Source: Sipunculus nudus
Taxonomy: Eukaryota > Annelida > Sipuncula > Golfingiida > Sipunculidae
Assembly: GCA_026874595.1 (NCBI GenBank)
Contig: CM049314.1
Span: 33,009,229 to 33,073,228, forward strand
Direction: 5' to 3'
DNA length: 64,000 nt
Below are positions 9,600 to 22,984 of the stretch, in pieces (position 1 is the stretch's first letter; every line of letters begins with the position of its first letter). The position numbers were made by a program, and so were the translations under genes. The notes beneath the pieces are model-generated. The model was not told where the DNA came from and made no database searches. It saw only the letters and a list, made by a program, of their open reading frames with translations.

Positions 9600-12500
9600 G
9601 GGTTCAACCAAGGAGGAATAATGACAAAATCTTAGTCAAGGTCCCGATTACAGGAACCGGGGTGGGGTGGGGTAGTGGCGGGGGTTTCAGGCCTCAAAAT
9701 CGGTTTGATACGATGAAAATAAAATGGGTTCGGGCGACTGAAAATGGGATACGGACCCATTGCATGTAGTCCCATTGGGTCTGCTTCTGCTACTTACGAG
9801 GTATATATATTTCTGTTTCTTTCTTCAGGAACAGTTTTCTTGAAACATTCATTTAATTAATCTTTCGAGGGTTCCTCACATTAACCTATTCTTTTTGCGT
9901 ACAACCATAGAAACCAGTCAAATATCATCGAAAATCTAAATTTCCCCGCGTCTCATTCCTGTTCGCAATGTTTAAACATCATCATTGACCAGGTTTTCAA
10001 GGTAAACATACCGGGATATGAATTTCTTGCCACGAGCACAGCCCCACAAAATAAATTTTAAAAAATATTTATACTTATCTTATTGAGACAGTATCCCACT
10101 GAAAACCCATATTCGCCTTTAACTTTTAGAATAGAAAAAGAGCCAACATTCTATATCTCAGCTAATATATCTCCTAAACCCCGGTAAAAAGCCCGGTAAA
10201 CCGGGTTTATCAGCTAATAGGTTTATATATAAGATCCTGTTGGAGTGACATGGACAAATCAACCGGTGAAAACACGATTGATATTAAAAGCTGCTTACTC
10301 GCATTTAAAGCCGCATGGTTACCAAGAATAATTTTAAAGAAATAAATGGAAACATGTCTTTAAACATTAATATACAATTATGGACTCCAAACCGGTTGGG
10401 TAATTAACACTGTGTATCAATCAAGCATTTGAGGGTATTTGAACATATTCCCAAATTTAAGAGAGAGTAATATTAGCTTTTGATAAACGCAAGGTAGAAA
10501 GAAAGATGACTTCGATGGAAGATATTATAAATGAGAAATCTGTTTCTATAGAACACATATATAATTGGTTAAACAGCATGTTAATAATGAATTACTGAGA
10601 AAAAATAGATCTTCACCGAATTTTCAAATTATTTTAAATTTAACATTTAGTTAACATTTTTAATATTTAAATTTAAAAAAAAGAATCCACACTTTGGACA
10701 ACTGTCTATCAATATAAAATCAAAACCATGCTGTTGGCGGTGACTGCTATATATAGCTTTATTTTGCTTTGGTTTTGCACGGGCACGGTGTGACTGTCGT
10801 CACGGGTACGGTGTGCCCTTGCGCAGTTAATTATGTTATGATTTCTCTGTTATGCTCTTTTTTTTATTAAAGTCAGAATAAACATTATAACCAATTTGAA
10901 GTCGTTGTTGGTTCCGGGTTTTATGGCCCTTTATTAAGCTCGCCAAATGGGGCTTGTCAGCGAAGTCCCCGACACATGCCAACAAAAACAGTATCAGAAT
11001 TCAACTTCAGATTGTTATATGGCATTATTCAACAACTAACGAATTACCGAAATGGAAATCAATAATTCTTCTATTTGTGAATTGTGCAATATAAAATAAA
11101 ATGCAGAAAATATGTTATATCATGAGTGTAAATTAGTAAGGGGGTTATGGGGGAAATTTTAGGAAAATACAGCAAATCAAAACGAAGTGGAAATTGCTTG
11201 TAACTGATCACTTGAGGGTAATTTGGTAAAACTGAATAATGTCGCATTTCATGTCCCTGAACTATATTTGTTACTGAGAAATTAGATAGTGCTTAACATG
11301 GAAAGAATAAACATTCAAATTGTTGCTAAAGCTTTAACGATAATTATGACATGAATATAATTTAAATCGGGGCAGAAAAATACAGAAAAAATAGCTGCAA
11401 ATATTGAAATACCCTTAAATTTTCGGTGTCCCTTTTTCTCGGATTTTAATTTCAATGCAGCGTCATTCTGTGACCCCATACAGGTTTTGCTTTCATATTG
11501 TCACAGCGGTGAAATTGTATGAAGAAGATATTTTGCTTGAATTTACCATTTTGGCTTTTCATAAAAAAATTTGGGTATAAAAAAATTGTCCCAAGAACCA
11601 CTTCGCCATCGTTACCTGGCCTTTGACGTCGCAGCTCGTGAACAGAAACCATCCTGCAGATGCAGGGAGCAGCGTTCATCAGAGTTCAGGAAAATGTTTT
11701 ACATAGAAATCACTATCAATTTAATCGAGTAACTGTCATATCTATGCTGTCTCCTAATCATTAAAAAATCCCCATATGTTTATTTAAATATTTGGAATCT
11801 ATTTCACTTGAAAAAATTGCCGTTGCATAGAACTCCTCGAAAACGTCTTCTTTTATTGTTCATGTAGTGATGAGTCGTGCTGCCCTCTGAGGGACGGTAC
11901 GCAAGTTATTTATTGTCCTGCAGCTGATATTATGATAAAAAAAAAATCTCGGCACCGTTATCACTCGAAACCGGTACTTATATCATATATATAATATAAA
12001 TCTGAACATTTTTGGGTACATCTTGATTTCTCAGGGATAAATCTACATGTGTTTATCAAATGAAAACATGCCCGTATGAAGGTATTTCTAGGTTGATGGG
12101 AACAAGTCCCGGCACTAGGTGTTGGTATGTCATTCGTTCAGAAGGTACCCCCTTTTGACTCACGTGCCCGGGAACGAGGCCACAGTAAGACTTGGCTTCA
12201 TAATTGTGCTCAGCTGACCCTAACTCATCACCCAGCTGGGGGCTTACTAGATTAACTCTGCCACACGGTTGTTTATATTCTATTAATGTTTCAAACGAGC
12301 AATCAAATAAAATAAGCAGGGCAAAATGAGACAAAGGAAATCTTGATTTCTTTGCTCACCCAAAAGTGGAACTGAATATCTTTCATCACAATATAAGTAA
12401 TTTTTTTTAGGGGGGGGGGGGGGCTACCATGAATCAGTACCATTTGCTTGCATGGACGGTGACAGCGGGCCAACACGATTTCATAGGCCTGACTCAAAGC

Positions 12501-14079
12501 ACAGGGTCGATGGACTTTAAAAAAAGTTCTATAATAAACCTTATGATAGTTGGATTTTTAAATTCGTGCATAAAGGTTACCCACGAATTCCACGAAAATA
12601 AAAATCCAACAGACAATTCTGTATCCACAGCATCCATGATATGGTCACGGAGGAGAGTTATGCCAAAGGTATCTCATGTATCCAACGTCAATTATAATAT
12701 CGATTCATTAGGTTCAGGACAAATAGCCTGGAGCCAATTAAGTGAGAATGGGTTCTCTCTGTTCATGTTTAACCATTGCGGTTATCATATTCCTTTTGTG
12801 GCAGTGTTTCATAATGCCAGATGATAATTGGTCAGGGATGTGTGCGTTGTCTTTTGTATAGGAGAACTACATAATCTGTTATGTTACTCCCTAAGATGCT
12901 AGGCTTCTCTTACGTACGTGGTATTGAAAGCTGTATTTGTGGTTATTACGCTTTCAGGATTATTTTACTTACAAATGTAATTATATACCTTCTTAATTAC
13001 AGCGACAGACCATTATACTATATGATACCTTGCACTTGCGGTGGTTACCAAGGAGCATCTCATTACCACTTCTAAAGGAAATGGTGAAGGGTATGGACAC
13101 TGGAATTGCTGTTACACTTTAAATGTGCTTTCATCCTGGGGTAATGTTTCTGCATAATGTACCTTTATCCTGTCTGGTATAACCGATATAAGCTATCTAA
13201 TAACAAGCTATTTCGATGTAAATGTATTAGCACTCTTGGATAACGTTTATGCTAATTAGTCAAAACCAGTTCATCCCCTTATGGTTATATTTATCATTAC
13301 AAGCATACTAAACCATATAATACTCTTTAAAAAATTCAAAAGTAAAAAAAAATATTTTCAATAATAAAATAAAATTTGAACTCGAAATCTACATTCTAAT
13401 GAATACAAGCCTCCGCCTGTCACTTATTCGGCCCATATACATGTATTAGGTTCATTCATGCATTTGTCATTCAGGTGTATCATAGCTTTGTGACTATTCC
13501 TTGATGACGATCCTAGATCCGGCTCATGTGCCGGATCCACATCAAAATCCAATTGCCCTGAAAGCTCATTAAATTCCGTTCACGATTGCGTGAGTTATAA
13601 CGTGAACATTCATAAACAAACACACACAAAAAAAGAAAAACAAATATTTCATAAAGAAATATTAACAAATACATCGCTATTTTAAGGAAACAACACTGCA
13701 TCGTTGGTGTATTATTTGTTCCCTTTTGATAATACTCATGCTTGTTGTCATGGCAACAGTGACAATTCCCTCAAAACGGTCTGAATTTTATTTTTTGCCG
13801 GTCAGTCGCTTTATAATCTGTCTAACTTTACCTTGTTAGCATTGGTTCATGTTCTGTGTAAATTTACGAATCTTGGAATTTGCATTATGTATGGTTACTC
13901 GGACTTTCGACAATACCAAGACCATAGTATTATTGGCGCATAGGGGGGGGGGGGGGGGGCAGAAGTTTTTAGAAATGGTCCATTGAGAAAAAAATATACC
14001 ACTATGCTTTCGTGTGCCTCTCAGTAAATAATAAACTGTAATGAATTAAATATGTAAATGTTCACGCAATTGACCTCAC
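9600..14079. other. Gene-poor stretch
   Basis: I see no convincing gene here. There are short ORFs (for example 12429-12824 plus and 12056-12334 minus) without recognisable motifs, a G tract at about 12410-12423, another at about 13944-13960, and a small palindrome at 13513-13534 (GATCCGGC...GCCGGATC). The sequence is AT-rich and not obviously repetitive otherwise. Confidence 0.5.
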
Positions 14080-14336
14080 CAGAAGTGGCGTAACCAGTGG
14101 GGTGCTTCCGCGCCCCCCCCCCCTAAAATTGAATGAGGGCAAAGAATCGGGAAGGGAAAAAAACGAGGGAAAGAAGGGAAAGAGGGAAGAAGGGAAAAGA
14201 AAGTAAGAAAAAAGGGTAAGAAGAGGAAATAAAAGGAAAAGAAAAAGGAGAAAGGGAAGGAAAAAGAAAGAAGTACAGAATCGGGAAACGTCTTGAGTCT
14301 TGCCCCCCCGGACGGTCAGGTCTGGTTACGCCCCTG
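14080..14336. mobile_element. MITE with hAT-like terminal inverted repeats
   Basis: The left end CAGAAGTGGCGTAACCAG and the inverted right end CAGGGGCGTAACCAG form terminal inverted repeats of the CAGGGGCGTA type common in hAT MITEs. The interior is a purine-rich (GGGAAA-like) tract with no coding capacity. Eight-base flanks (GACCTCAC and CTCTCCAC) match only partly, so the target duplication is uncertain. Confidence 0.6.
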
Positions 14337-14349
14337 CTCTCCACCACAG

Positions 14350-15480
14350 CCCATATGCGCCGCCCTTTTCACCTAATTATGATTATGAGATCCCTAAACG
14401 CTCCTTCACAGAAGGCGTTCGTGCCCATGGTGGTGAGAGCTCTTTACAACACAATAGTGTCGTCACAAAAGTCGATGACGTATGACGTCGCATTGATGGC
14501 GTCATCAACTGGAATCGCTATATCTCTGTTCTCTATTGACCTTAATCGCATATTCATGCAATGAATAATCATAAGCATTGTACTAACGAGCAACCAATCA
14601 GGTGACCTTAAACACTGTAAAGCGTCAATCATCTGATAAAAACAAAATTTTTGCATAATTTGTCAGAGCTCTGTGAAACAGAACACGTGTAGTCTGTACC
14701 AGTAGGCAGTAGCCAGGTCGGTATGTTTTCCTGGATATTCTTTTTTATACATAGGAGACAATATAAAAAATTCTAGGCTATAGGGTGCAGGAGCCATTCC
14801 TCTGACTACCGAGGAAATAATAATGTCTTACCTGGCATGATATTCGTATAAGACAAAATATTGCAAAAGAGTTCACAATGACTGCGATAAAAGGACAGCG
14901 TTATAAGTTGACGTCAGTCAATACGACGTCATGCGTCATCGACCTTTATGACGTAATTATTATATTGTAAGCCAACTCTCGCTACCATCGGCACTGAAGA
15001 CCTTTTGTGTAGAAGCGTTTTCGTGGCTCATTGTAATGACTAGGTTGAAAGGGCGGAGCATTTTGGCTCTGGTGGATAGGTCAATTATTGAGTATATCGC
15101 AATCTTTGTGAACTGTTTTGCTTTATTTTTGATTATTTGTCTCATACGCATTACGCGCCAGGTAAAGCATTATCATTCACTAGGTAGTCGGAGAAATGGC
15201 TCCTGCAACCTTTGGCCTGGAACTTTTTATACTGTCTACTTTGAATAAATAAAATATCCCGGAAAGCATGTTGACTAGGGTACTGGTACAGACTACACGT
15301 GTTTTGTTTGGGAGAGGTCTCACAAATTATGCAAATTGTGTTATTGTACGGCGACTGACGGTTTACAGTAATATCGGCGACCTGATTGGCTGCACGGAAA
15401 AGTTATGCTCATGATTATTCAATAAATGAATATGCTATTGAGGTCACGTAAACTTCATGGTGAGGTCAATCGAATACAAT
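14350..15480. repeat. Two interlocked inverted repeats (A-B-A'-B')
   Basis: Block A (about 14350-14520) is repeated inverted at about 14905-15055, and block B (about 14540-14900) is repeated inverted at about 15080-15480. Shared landmarks are CCGCCCTTT and GATGACG.ATGACGTCG for A, and ACACGTGTAGTCTGTACCAG, CCAATCAGGT and TGCAGGAGCCATT for B. The order is A, B, inverted A, inverted B rather than a simple palindrome. A perfect CRE (TGACGTCA, 14909-14916) and several CRE-like TGACG sites fall in the A blocks. Short ORFs in both arms have no recognised product. Confidence 0.75.
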
Positions 15481-16627
15481 TTTAGACCAGGGTCCCACAT
15501 CACCGTCTGTTAAACTGGAAGAGAGAATGAGCAGGTGGATTTAATGCTGCCCATTCACCTAATTTTTGAAAAAAAATGGATGTGACCCCTGGCGTTCTCT
15601 GTGAATTTATTAAGGATCTAAGGGTAATTCTGGTTATGAAATGTTCTTATCCTCAAAAAGCAACTTAAAAATCATATTCCAAGTTAACAAGACATTTCCA
15701 AATTAATCCCTTGTCGGAGTCCGAGTACAAATCCTAGTCTAGGACCTTAAAGTCCAAGTCCGAGTCCCTAATAAAGTGAACTCGAGTTCGGACCCGAGTA
15801 CAACATCACTAGGTGTGATCTTCATGATTTTTATGAAAAAAGGAAACATTTTCCTTCCAGTCAACATTTTTTATATACAGAATTATAAGTTGTGTCAGTA
15901 AGTCATTTTTTTAAATAAAATTAGTTATTTCATGTAAAATTTTGAAACAGCATTGTTAGATGTTCAGCTTTTAGACTGCAATTTATTGTTATTATTATTC
16001 AAAATAAAATGCAAACCATAAAAAAATCTAAGGATATAGGAATTCTAAATAGACATTGTTATAACACCTTGGGAACAAAATATGGTAAAACCTGAGACAA
16101 GCAATATCAAGCTTAATAAAAAGCAAACACTGGTTTAAAATTCAAAATAGTTAGTGTGTAAAATGTTTATTTGTATTTTCGTTTCATACAAACAAATACA
16201 AGCATTCGGTGAGCGAAACCTGTGCTTTATAGAGCAGTGCAAGACCAAAGCTTAGCAGTTATAGCAGGGTAACAATAAGATTGTATTAATTACCGTCATG
16301 GCATTAATGAATAAAAAATTTAAAAAATGCACGCAATTGAACGCAGATTACAGGTTACGTGTTCGATTTTGCTTAAAGGAATAAATTCCATAGACGCTGA
16401 CATATTTGCCGGTTTGTGCGAAACTGAAGAGCTAACAAAAAGGAATACCCTGTGAAATTATTTCCTAGCCTGTGTACAAACCTGGTCACCAGCTTAAGCA
16501 GAATCTGTTGATAGGCCTATGGTTACCAGTGTTTACATCAATAAAATATTTATAAGAGCAATAGATAATTATATTTGGGGTAAAAGTGACCAGCATTCGT
16601 TTAAAATGTAAAAAAACAGGGACAAGT

Positions 16628-16673
<46 letters not shown>
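15481..16673. other. No gene seen; (TA)n at the right end
   Basis: AT-rich sequence without recognisable coding regions. A patch at about 15715-15800 has degenerate AGTCCGAGT/ACTCGAGT repeats like those at 50.9 and 61.1 kb. A (TA)n tract occupies about 16630-16673. Confidence 0.5.
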
Positions 16674-16678
<5 letters not shown>

Positions 16679-18599
16679 CATCAGACATGGGGTCTATTAC
16701 AGTTGTTCTATTACTATTACTATTACTATTACTTTCAATTTCTGATATTACTATTACTATTACTATTACCACATTTTTCTTCTATTACTATTACTATTAC
16801 TATTATTGGGGTATCTATCACTATTACTATTACTATTACTTAAACTGATGGCAGGATTCTAGACCTTGCGCAGCCATAAGTGCTATAAACTACCACTACA
16901 ATCACACGTTTAAATAATATTACAATCACCTATATCATCCAGTTATCTACCCAATTTTCTTATACCGTGTCTGTCATTTACTGGAAGCCTAATGATACTA
17001 GAGAAATTAATTATTTCAGCTTCTTTAATTCTGCTTTTTTTTATATTTTGAAAACTCAATGATTGTTAATGGGAAGTTTCAAGTCGAAATTATAAGATAA
17101 TTGTATGAACTCTTGAATACATGTAATTTAAAAGCAACCCATTGTAAAGGCCCTGGCATATGTAAAATATTGCTTTATAATTATATGCATACTTGTACAT
17201 TTTATATTATTTTCAGATATATTTCACATAAATTTATTTTATAGTACAGACTTCGTATAGATTCAATCTTCTTTCTCATAGTTAATAAATAAAGATTTTT
17301 GGTGTAACTAAAAATTGTTTCCAGAGGAATTATTAATGATTATTGCATATTATTATTTAGTATCAAAGCTGACAATTAAGTCCTTTATGTATATATCAGG
17401 AGAGGAATTTATGTAGGGCTGTGTCCTGTTTCCCAAACCTTATAAATATATCCAATAAAAATACTGTTTATGTTATGATTCTGGACAGAACCAAACTGGA
17501 GACCCTCTTCTCAGGTGTATGTTCATTTGGATGTGATGCCTTGATTTATTCCATCACAATACACCTCGATAGTGAACAGAGAGGTGGTAAACTTTACAAT
17601 AATGGTAACATGCATGGTTTTTATTCTTTAGGCATGCCCTTCTCTATTGCAGCAGAAACAGCATAGGATAATGAAGGAATATTGAGAGTGATTTAAACTA
17701 ACAACAATTTTACAACAAATAAAATATTATTTAAATCACTTTCACAATAAATTTGGTTTTAAACAGTCTTGTTCTTTAAATTTTGTACATCAAAGAATCT
17801 AATTATTTGATATAAAAATTTCAGATATTAAATAATAAAATATTAACAGTTACTTATATTCTATTATTATATAATCAAATAAATTAATCTCGTGTAAAAA
17901 ATGGTTCATTTAATTTTCAAAATATGAATTAACATAATTTTAGATACTGAATGAAGGTCTGCAAAATTAGTACTATGAAATAACAGACAAGTATTAAAAG
18001 AATAGTTTTAAAAGAATATGTATATAAATTAACTAGATAATACATGCGCCTGCATTTTGACTTTTTTCCCCAAGTGATTGTAGTACTGGTATGAGTTTAT
18101 AGCATTGTAGGCTTCAATATGTTATGGGTAGTGAAAACACCATGAACATTTTGGGTCTGCTTTTTATTTGGTTCTATGTTATATTTTTCTTGAATGTGTG
18201 TTATTGTAATCCGTATGATTAAGTGTCAGATTGTGCCAGGTAACTAATTTGGCTGTGACCTACTCTGTCCAGTACTCCTATATAATTAGCACCAGTGGTC
18301 ACCAGCAATGTGGCAGCTGGCCCATGCTTGCCTCAACAATAGGCACATCCCGGGCAATTACTGCACAAGAACTTAGTCTGTTCAGCATTATTTGCTGATA
18401 TGCTTCATGATCAAGGGGCTCACAGGAAGTAATAGAAAGTAATATGTATTACTCTATTACTTTGCCTTCTGTTTCTATTACTATTACTATTACAGCTCAA
18501 TTTTTTTAGTCTATTACTATTACTATTACATGGAAAAAGCTGTAATAGTCTATTACTATTACTATTACTTATTACAATTACCCCATGTCTGACATACAT
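16674..18599. mobile_element. Non-autonomous hAT-type transposon with perfect 8-bp target duplication
   Basis: The element runs from 16682 to 18591. Its ends are CAGACATGGGGT and the exact inverse ACCCCATGTCTG. It is flanked on both sides by ACATACAT (16674-16681 and 18592-18599), the 8-bp target duplication typical of hAT transposons. Inside both ends lie arrays of TATTAC (about 16698-16840 and 18465-18585), probably transposase-binding subterminal repeats. No hAT transposase motif was found in the AT-rich interior. The 81-codon ORF at 17421 is unrecognised. Confidence 0.85.
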
Positions 18600-18810
18600 A
18601 CATACAATTGTTCTTTCTAGGCCGTTTTTAATGCACTGATGACAAACTGCTCCATGGTATAACCAGAGCGTATAAATATATATTATGTGTAAGGAATCAA
18701 ACATTCCTAATTAAAGCAGGTAGAGTCCAAGGGGACATATATTCCTTCCCATTTATTGACGACTCAATACAAACGAATGCGGTGTCTACGTCAACTATCA
18801 GTGGATAATT

Positions 18811-19878
18811 ATGTATGTCTTCCTGCCAGTATTCAAGACATATGTCAACTCTCATCTTGCTATTCAGGGCGGGTTTCCTTATAATAGCGTACGTAGGCTG
18901 ATCAATTCAGGAGAAAGTTTGCAACCAAAAGTCAAGATGTATCCCGTCAATTTACTGGATATTGTCAAGAATGTTATCGTGACCGTGCTAACTGTTGGTA
19001 ATTTTATTTCAAACACCATAGTTATTTCTGGAATATTATTTTGTCGGAATGTTCGCACTGATAAACTGACTCCATTATTTATTTCGATTTTTATCTGCGA
19101 TTTTCTAATGACTTTTGCTGGAGGAATCAGTGTATATTTAGGATGGGCAAGGATATCAGACCCAGGAATAATTCACGGAATTCTCCAACGGTTCCTGTTG
19201 ACATTTATGTATATTGTGTCATTGGCAATGGCGTCAACACTGGCCATATTCAAAGCTGTGGTTATTCTAAAACCGATGCGATCAGCATCACTCGTAACTC
19301 GTAAAAGGGTGCTTATTTCATGTGCGCTCATATGGATATTTTTCATAATCCTTCATGGACCTTCAGTTAAAACGGATACATACAAATATTACAAATCAGC
19401 TCGTATGTCGTGGAAAAATTTCGAAGATAACAGCTATTTATATTACACCGGACGTGTTTTACTCATTCTCATGCTAAGTACACTGACTTTTGCTTATGGT
19501 TGCATACTGGTCGTAGTGGTTCGTCAGAAGATAAAGATTAAACGTTTAATGGTACAACTGGCCGATGCTCCTATAACACCGAACCCGGTATTACAGGCAT
19601 TTAAATCTGCCAAGGGACTTGTCGCTGTGTGTGCTGTTAACAACATCTGCATTATTCCTCAGCTTTTCCAGTTAGAGCTGAATTTTTGGTCTATTTGGTT
19701 TAGCTACAGCGGAATAATTTTCAACGGGGTTTTCTACCTTCTCACTACTAAAAAGGTTTGTAATGTATTAAAAATAAAATTAAGAAAATTCTTCAGAAGG
19801 AGTGAAATTGGAGACATGGGAATGGATGTGTATCATATTGGAGCTGTTCAAAATGAGCAACAAACAGGACAACATTAG
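18811..19878 (+). CDS. Class-A-like G-protein-coupled receptor, unrelated to the other three
   Basis: An intronless ORF of 355 codons encodes seven membrane segments. TM1 has GNFISN with the class A asparagine, and TM2 has FICDFLMTF with the conserved aspartate. The TM3 end reads AIFKAVVILKPM, so DRY is replaced. TM4 has IWIFFIILHGP with the conserved Trp and Pro. TM7 has FNGVFYLL, an NGxxY variant of NPxxY, followed by a basic helix-8-like KIKLRKFFRR. The second Met at 18937 (MYPVNLLDIV) lies just before TM1 and gives 313 residues, a more ordinary short N-terminus. The first start adds 42 residues without a clear signal peptide. Ligand unknown; it may belong to a lineage-specific orphan group. 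Confidence 0.8.
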   Translation: MYVFLPVFKTYVNSHLAIQGGFPYNSVRRLINSGESLQPKVKMYPVNLLDIVKNVIVTVLTVGNFISNTIVISGILFCRNVRTDKLTPLFISIFICDFLMTFAGGISVYLGWARISDPGIIHGILQRFLLTFMYIVSLAMASTLAIFKAVVILKPMRSASLVTRKRVLISCALIWIFFIILHGPSVKTDTYKYYKSARMSWKNFEDNSYLYYTGRVLLILMLSTLTFAYGCILVVVVRQKIKIKRLMVQLADAPITPNPVLQAFKSAKGLVAVCAVNNICIIPQLFQLELNFWSIWFSYSGIIFNGVFYLLTTKKVCNVLKIKLRKFFRRSEIGDMGMDVYHIGAVQNEQQTGQH

Positions 19879-19879
19879 A

Positions 19880-20803
19880 TAAGGTCATTTAGTGGTAAGG
19901 GTATCGGTTATTACAAGGATATCGTATCGGTATATTAACTAAAAATTTAGCTTATATCGTACTTATCTTAATCTCAAGCACAAGGGCATATCTGCATAAG
20001 AGACAAGAGCATATAGATAAGGAGGGTACATACATTACTTAAGAATAGTTTAGCATTTCTATAATTTGAGGATTTGGGCACGGTGTAAAAAAGCGCTAAT
20101 TCATACGTCAACAGATACACGTCCCCTGGCCACGAAACGGTATTGGAAATTTGACAGGTGGGAACTTTGATGACAATAATCCTATGTGGAGGATACTACA
20201 TGGATGACAAGTCAAATGTTTTCAGCTTCAACGGTTGTAATTTGTGCCTTCGTAACTGCCCGAGGGTCAGACATTCGATGGATTCTTTTTGCTCAGATGA
20301 ATTCAAGTCAGCTGGTCTAGCAATTAATTAACGAGACTGAAATGCACATTTATCTGTTTTTTTTTCCAAATAAAATAGTATCAATATAACTTTCTTTCAT
20401 TAAACTTATGTACTAGTGCTGCTGGTGTACACAGAGTGAGTATACAATTTCCTGAAAAATAGTTCTGCATGAGTTTTAATGACCGATATTTCATGTCTGA
20501 ACGGGTGGTGTTTTGGCGGAAGAAAGTGACGCTATTAACTAAGAAAAACACCTTTTTGTATTCACTGTCTAATCATTGGGAAAAATAATTGTCAAGATAT
20601 GAAATATTTTAATCAATTCGATTTTGATACCCACAAACCACTTGGAAGTCGCATATGAGTTATATTGTGTATACTGTATAAGATTAATGATAGCGTCATT
20701 ATTTCGTGTAATAATCAAAGATGACCATTAAAATCTGCTTCATTAAAAAGATCTATACACAATTCCGCCCTTCTTGAAAAGGTACGTAAACGTGCATATA
20801 TAT

Positions 20804-20855
<52 letters not shown>

Positions 20856-22250
20856 TCACACCGTTTGTTCATTTTTGCTGAATACAAACATTTCACAGCA
20901 ATATTATCACGGCAGACGGACATACTGTCTCCAATTCACCTGTTTTGTTATACCGGTAATTCTGTGTATGAGTAAACAGGCAACGTCTCTTTACCATAGC
21001 AAATCTGACCGACTAGATGTCCGATCCTGCGCATGCGATCTTGCGACAACTCAGAAAAAAAAAGAACAAAAACACGAAAGAAGAAACACATATGAAGAAA
21101 AACCGGTTGGAAGCTTGAAAAATCTTGATTTGTGAAGCTACGCAGTAAGGCCTCTAGGTGGCGTACGCGATACGTTTATGTTATTTTTGACAAGTACAAC
21201 TATGTTAGTAACTTCATCATTATGTTCCCCTCTCTATCTATCAGATTATGTAAATTAGTTCCTTTGTTTTTAACTAGTTATCATATAATGTTTAACAGGC
21301 TATTGTTAGAAAAAAGATCCCTTTCCCATCTCCAAAATCCATTAAAAATTCGAGGGTGAGTCGATATGCTTTCAGCAAAATAATCTATTTATTTTTTATG
21401 TGAATTTTGTCTTCGTATTATTTTATTTGTAGCCATTAGATATGGAATAGAAATGTTAATGTTCAAAAAAATTATAACTTAGCATAATTTATCAAGTGCC
21501 TATTTTGAAAATAATGAAATAAATTATTTCAATTTTCAACTTTTACAATATTTGCATGCCAAAAGTGATTACATTTCAAGTGTTGCATATGGCAAAAATA
21601 TCATGACTTTTAAATGTTACTAGACCCAGTTTTAGGAATCTTATGCACGCAATTACACCCTTTTGATTTAGGATATTAAATGTTTCAGATAAAGTTTTCG
21701 ATTAGCATACTTATCTTGAAGACTTAAACATGGTTAAACTTAACTGAAAATTAGGCCCTGGAACTGTCAGTGAAAGTTGCCAAACATTTATACCCTCAGG
21801 CAAACTGCATCAGTTTTGTTTGCCCCTCTAGCAAACACTGTTTTAGATTAACACATTTTTTTTATATTATGATTTTTCCCAGGGACGCAACTTCGAATAA
21901 GCTAGTTTAAATGTAAAATTTATGATAACATTATAAATACTGGTTTTTACTACAAAAGGGTTTTCTATGGTCAGGTGAACATTTTGTTGTAATACGATTA
22001 ACATGCCTAAAGATCGATTTTTTATTACTACACTCTAAGAAAAAGATGGTTCTTGTTGGATCTTTTAAGAACCCACATGCTTCTATCTGAACCATGGTTC
22101 TCTCTAGAATAATTAATTATATTTTCATGACAAAATTAATGGAGAAATGTGACTTTTTTTTAGCCATAGTCCTTGCAATTACCCTCTACCTGTTAATTGT
22201 TTTGAAAAAAATAAAGGAGAGAATGTCTTTCTATACAAATCAATAAATAA
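19880..22250. other. Gene-poor stretch with a (TA)n tract
   Basis: Nothing recognisable as coding. A (TA)n tract lies at about 20797-20852. Short ORFs at 20875-21135 and 21132-21359 have no ATG-supported family match. Confidence 0.5.
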
Positions 22251-22743
22251 GGCCAAAAAAAAAATATGTTTCTCAGGCACCGCCGGCGTCACTTTAAACC
22301 TCCCGTGTCAAACTTTTTTATTGCCCAAGTGTAATCTGGTGACGTGCCTTATCGCTAATTAAAAAAAAAAAAATCTCTGACTCGCTCAGTTTCTTTCCGA
22401 CTGATACTTGGCCATTTTTACCAAAGAAAATAATTCAAAACATGACAATTCCTCTTAACCTTTTGACCAATTAGACCTGTACATCTATTATGATTATCTT
22501 ATATTCCGTCTGTGTAGACTATTGTGTTTAACGGCCGCTCCATATCAAAAGTGTTCATATATCTAACGATGGGTTAATACGCTCAATATACTAATCTTTA
22601 AATTTAACACTTGGAATCGGTCTATTTTTTCTGAAAAAAATCGCTATTTTCACGGTAAAAAATAAAATAAAAGGCCGCCCGCCCGCATCATTTCCCGAAA
22701 AAAAGTGCCTGAGAACATTCCGGTATTATTACTTTTTTTGGCC
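22251..22743. mobile_element. MITE with GGCC-A-run terminal inverted repeats
   Basis: The left end is GGCC, a run of A, then TTTCTCAGGCACCGCC. The right end, read inverted, is GGCC, a run of A, then GTTCTCAGGCAC. The flanks are AT-rich (AATAA and TAATA), compatible with a TA-type target. No ORF is present. A second, truncated member lies at 119-174. Confidence 0.65.
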
Positions 22744-22984
22744 TAATAATGGTGAATTGCGTGATTTGCCCAGAACCTCCATGGTTATAAAGTAAGAACC
22801 GACTTCCAAGTGATATAGTACGATCCATAACCAGACGGACGACGAACAAATAAACATCGCTACAACTCAAATAACATTCTTTCAGCTGAGCTAATGATGG
22901 CGTAATGGCAGTGCATTGGGTATTTTTTCTTAATGTCTTAATGTCATTTACTTCATGACCGTCTGTTCCTTAACCACAACAGAG

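Noticed and set aside
12056-12824. ORFs of 92 (minus) and 131 (plus) codons
   Set aside because: No motif, signal peptide, splice-site support or composition shift.
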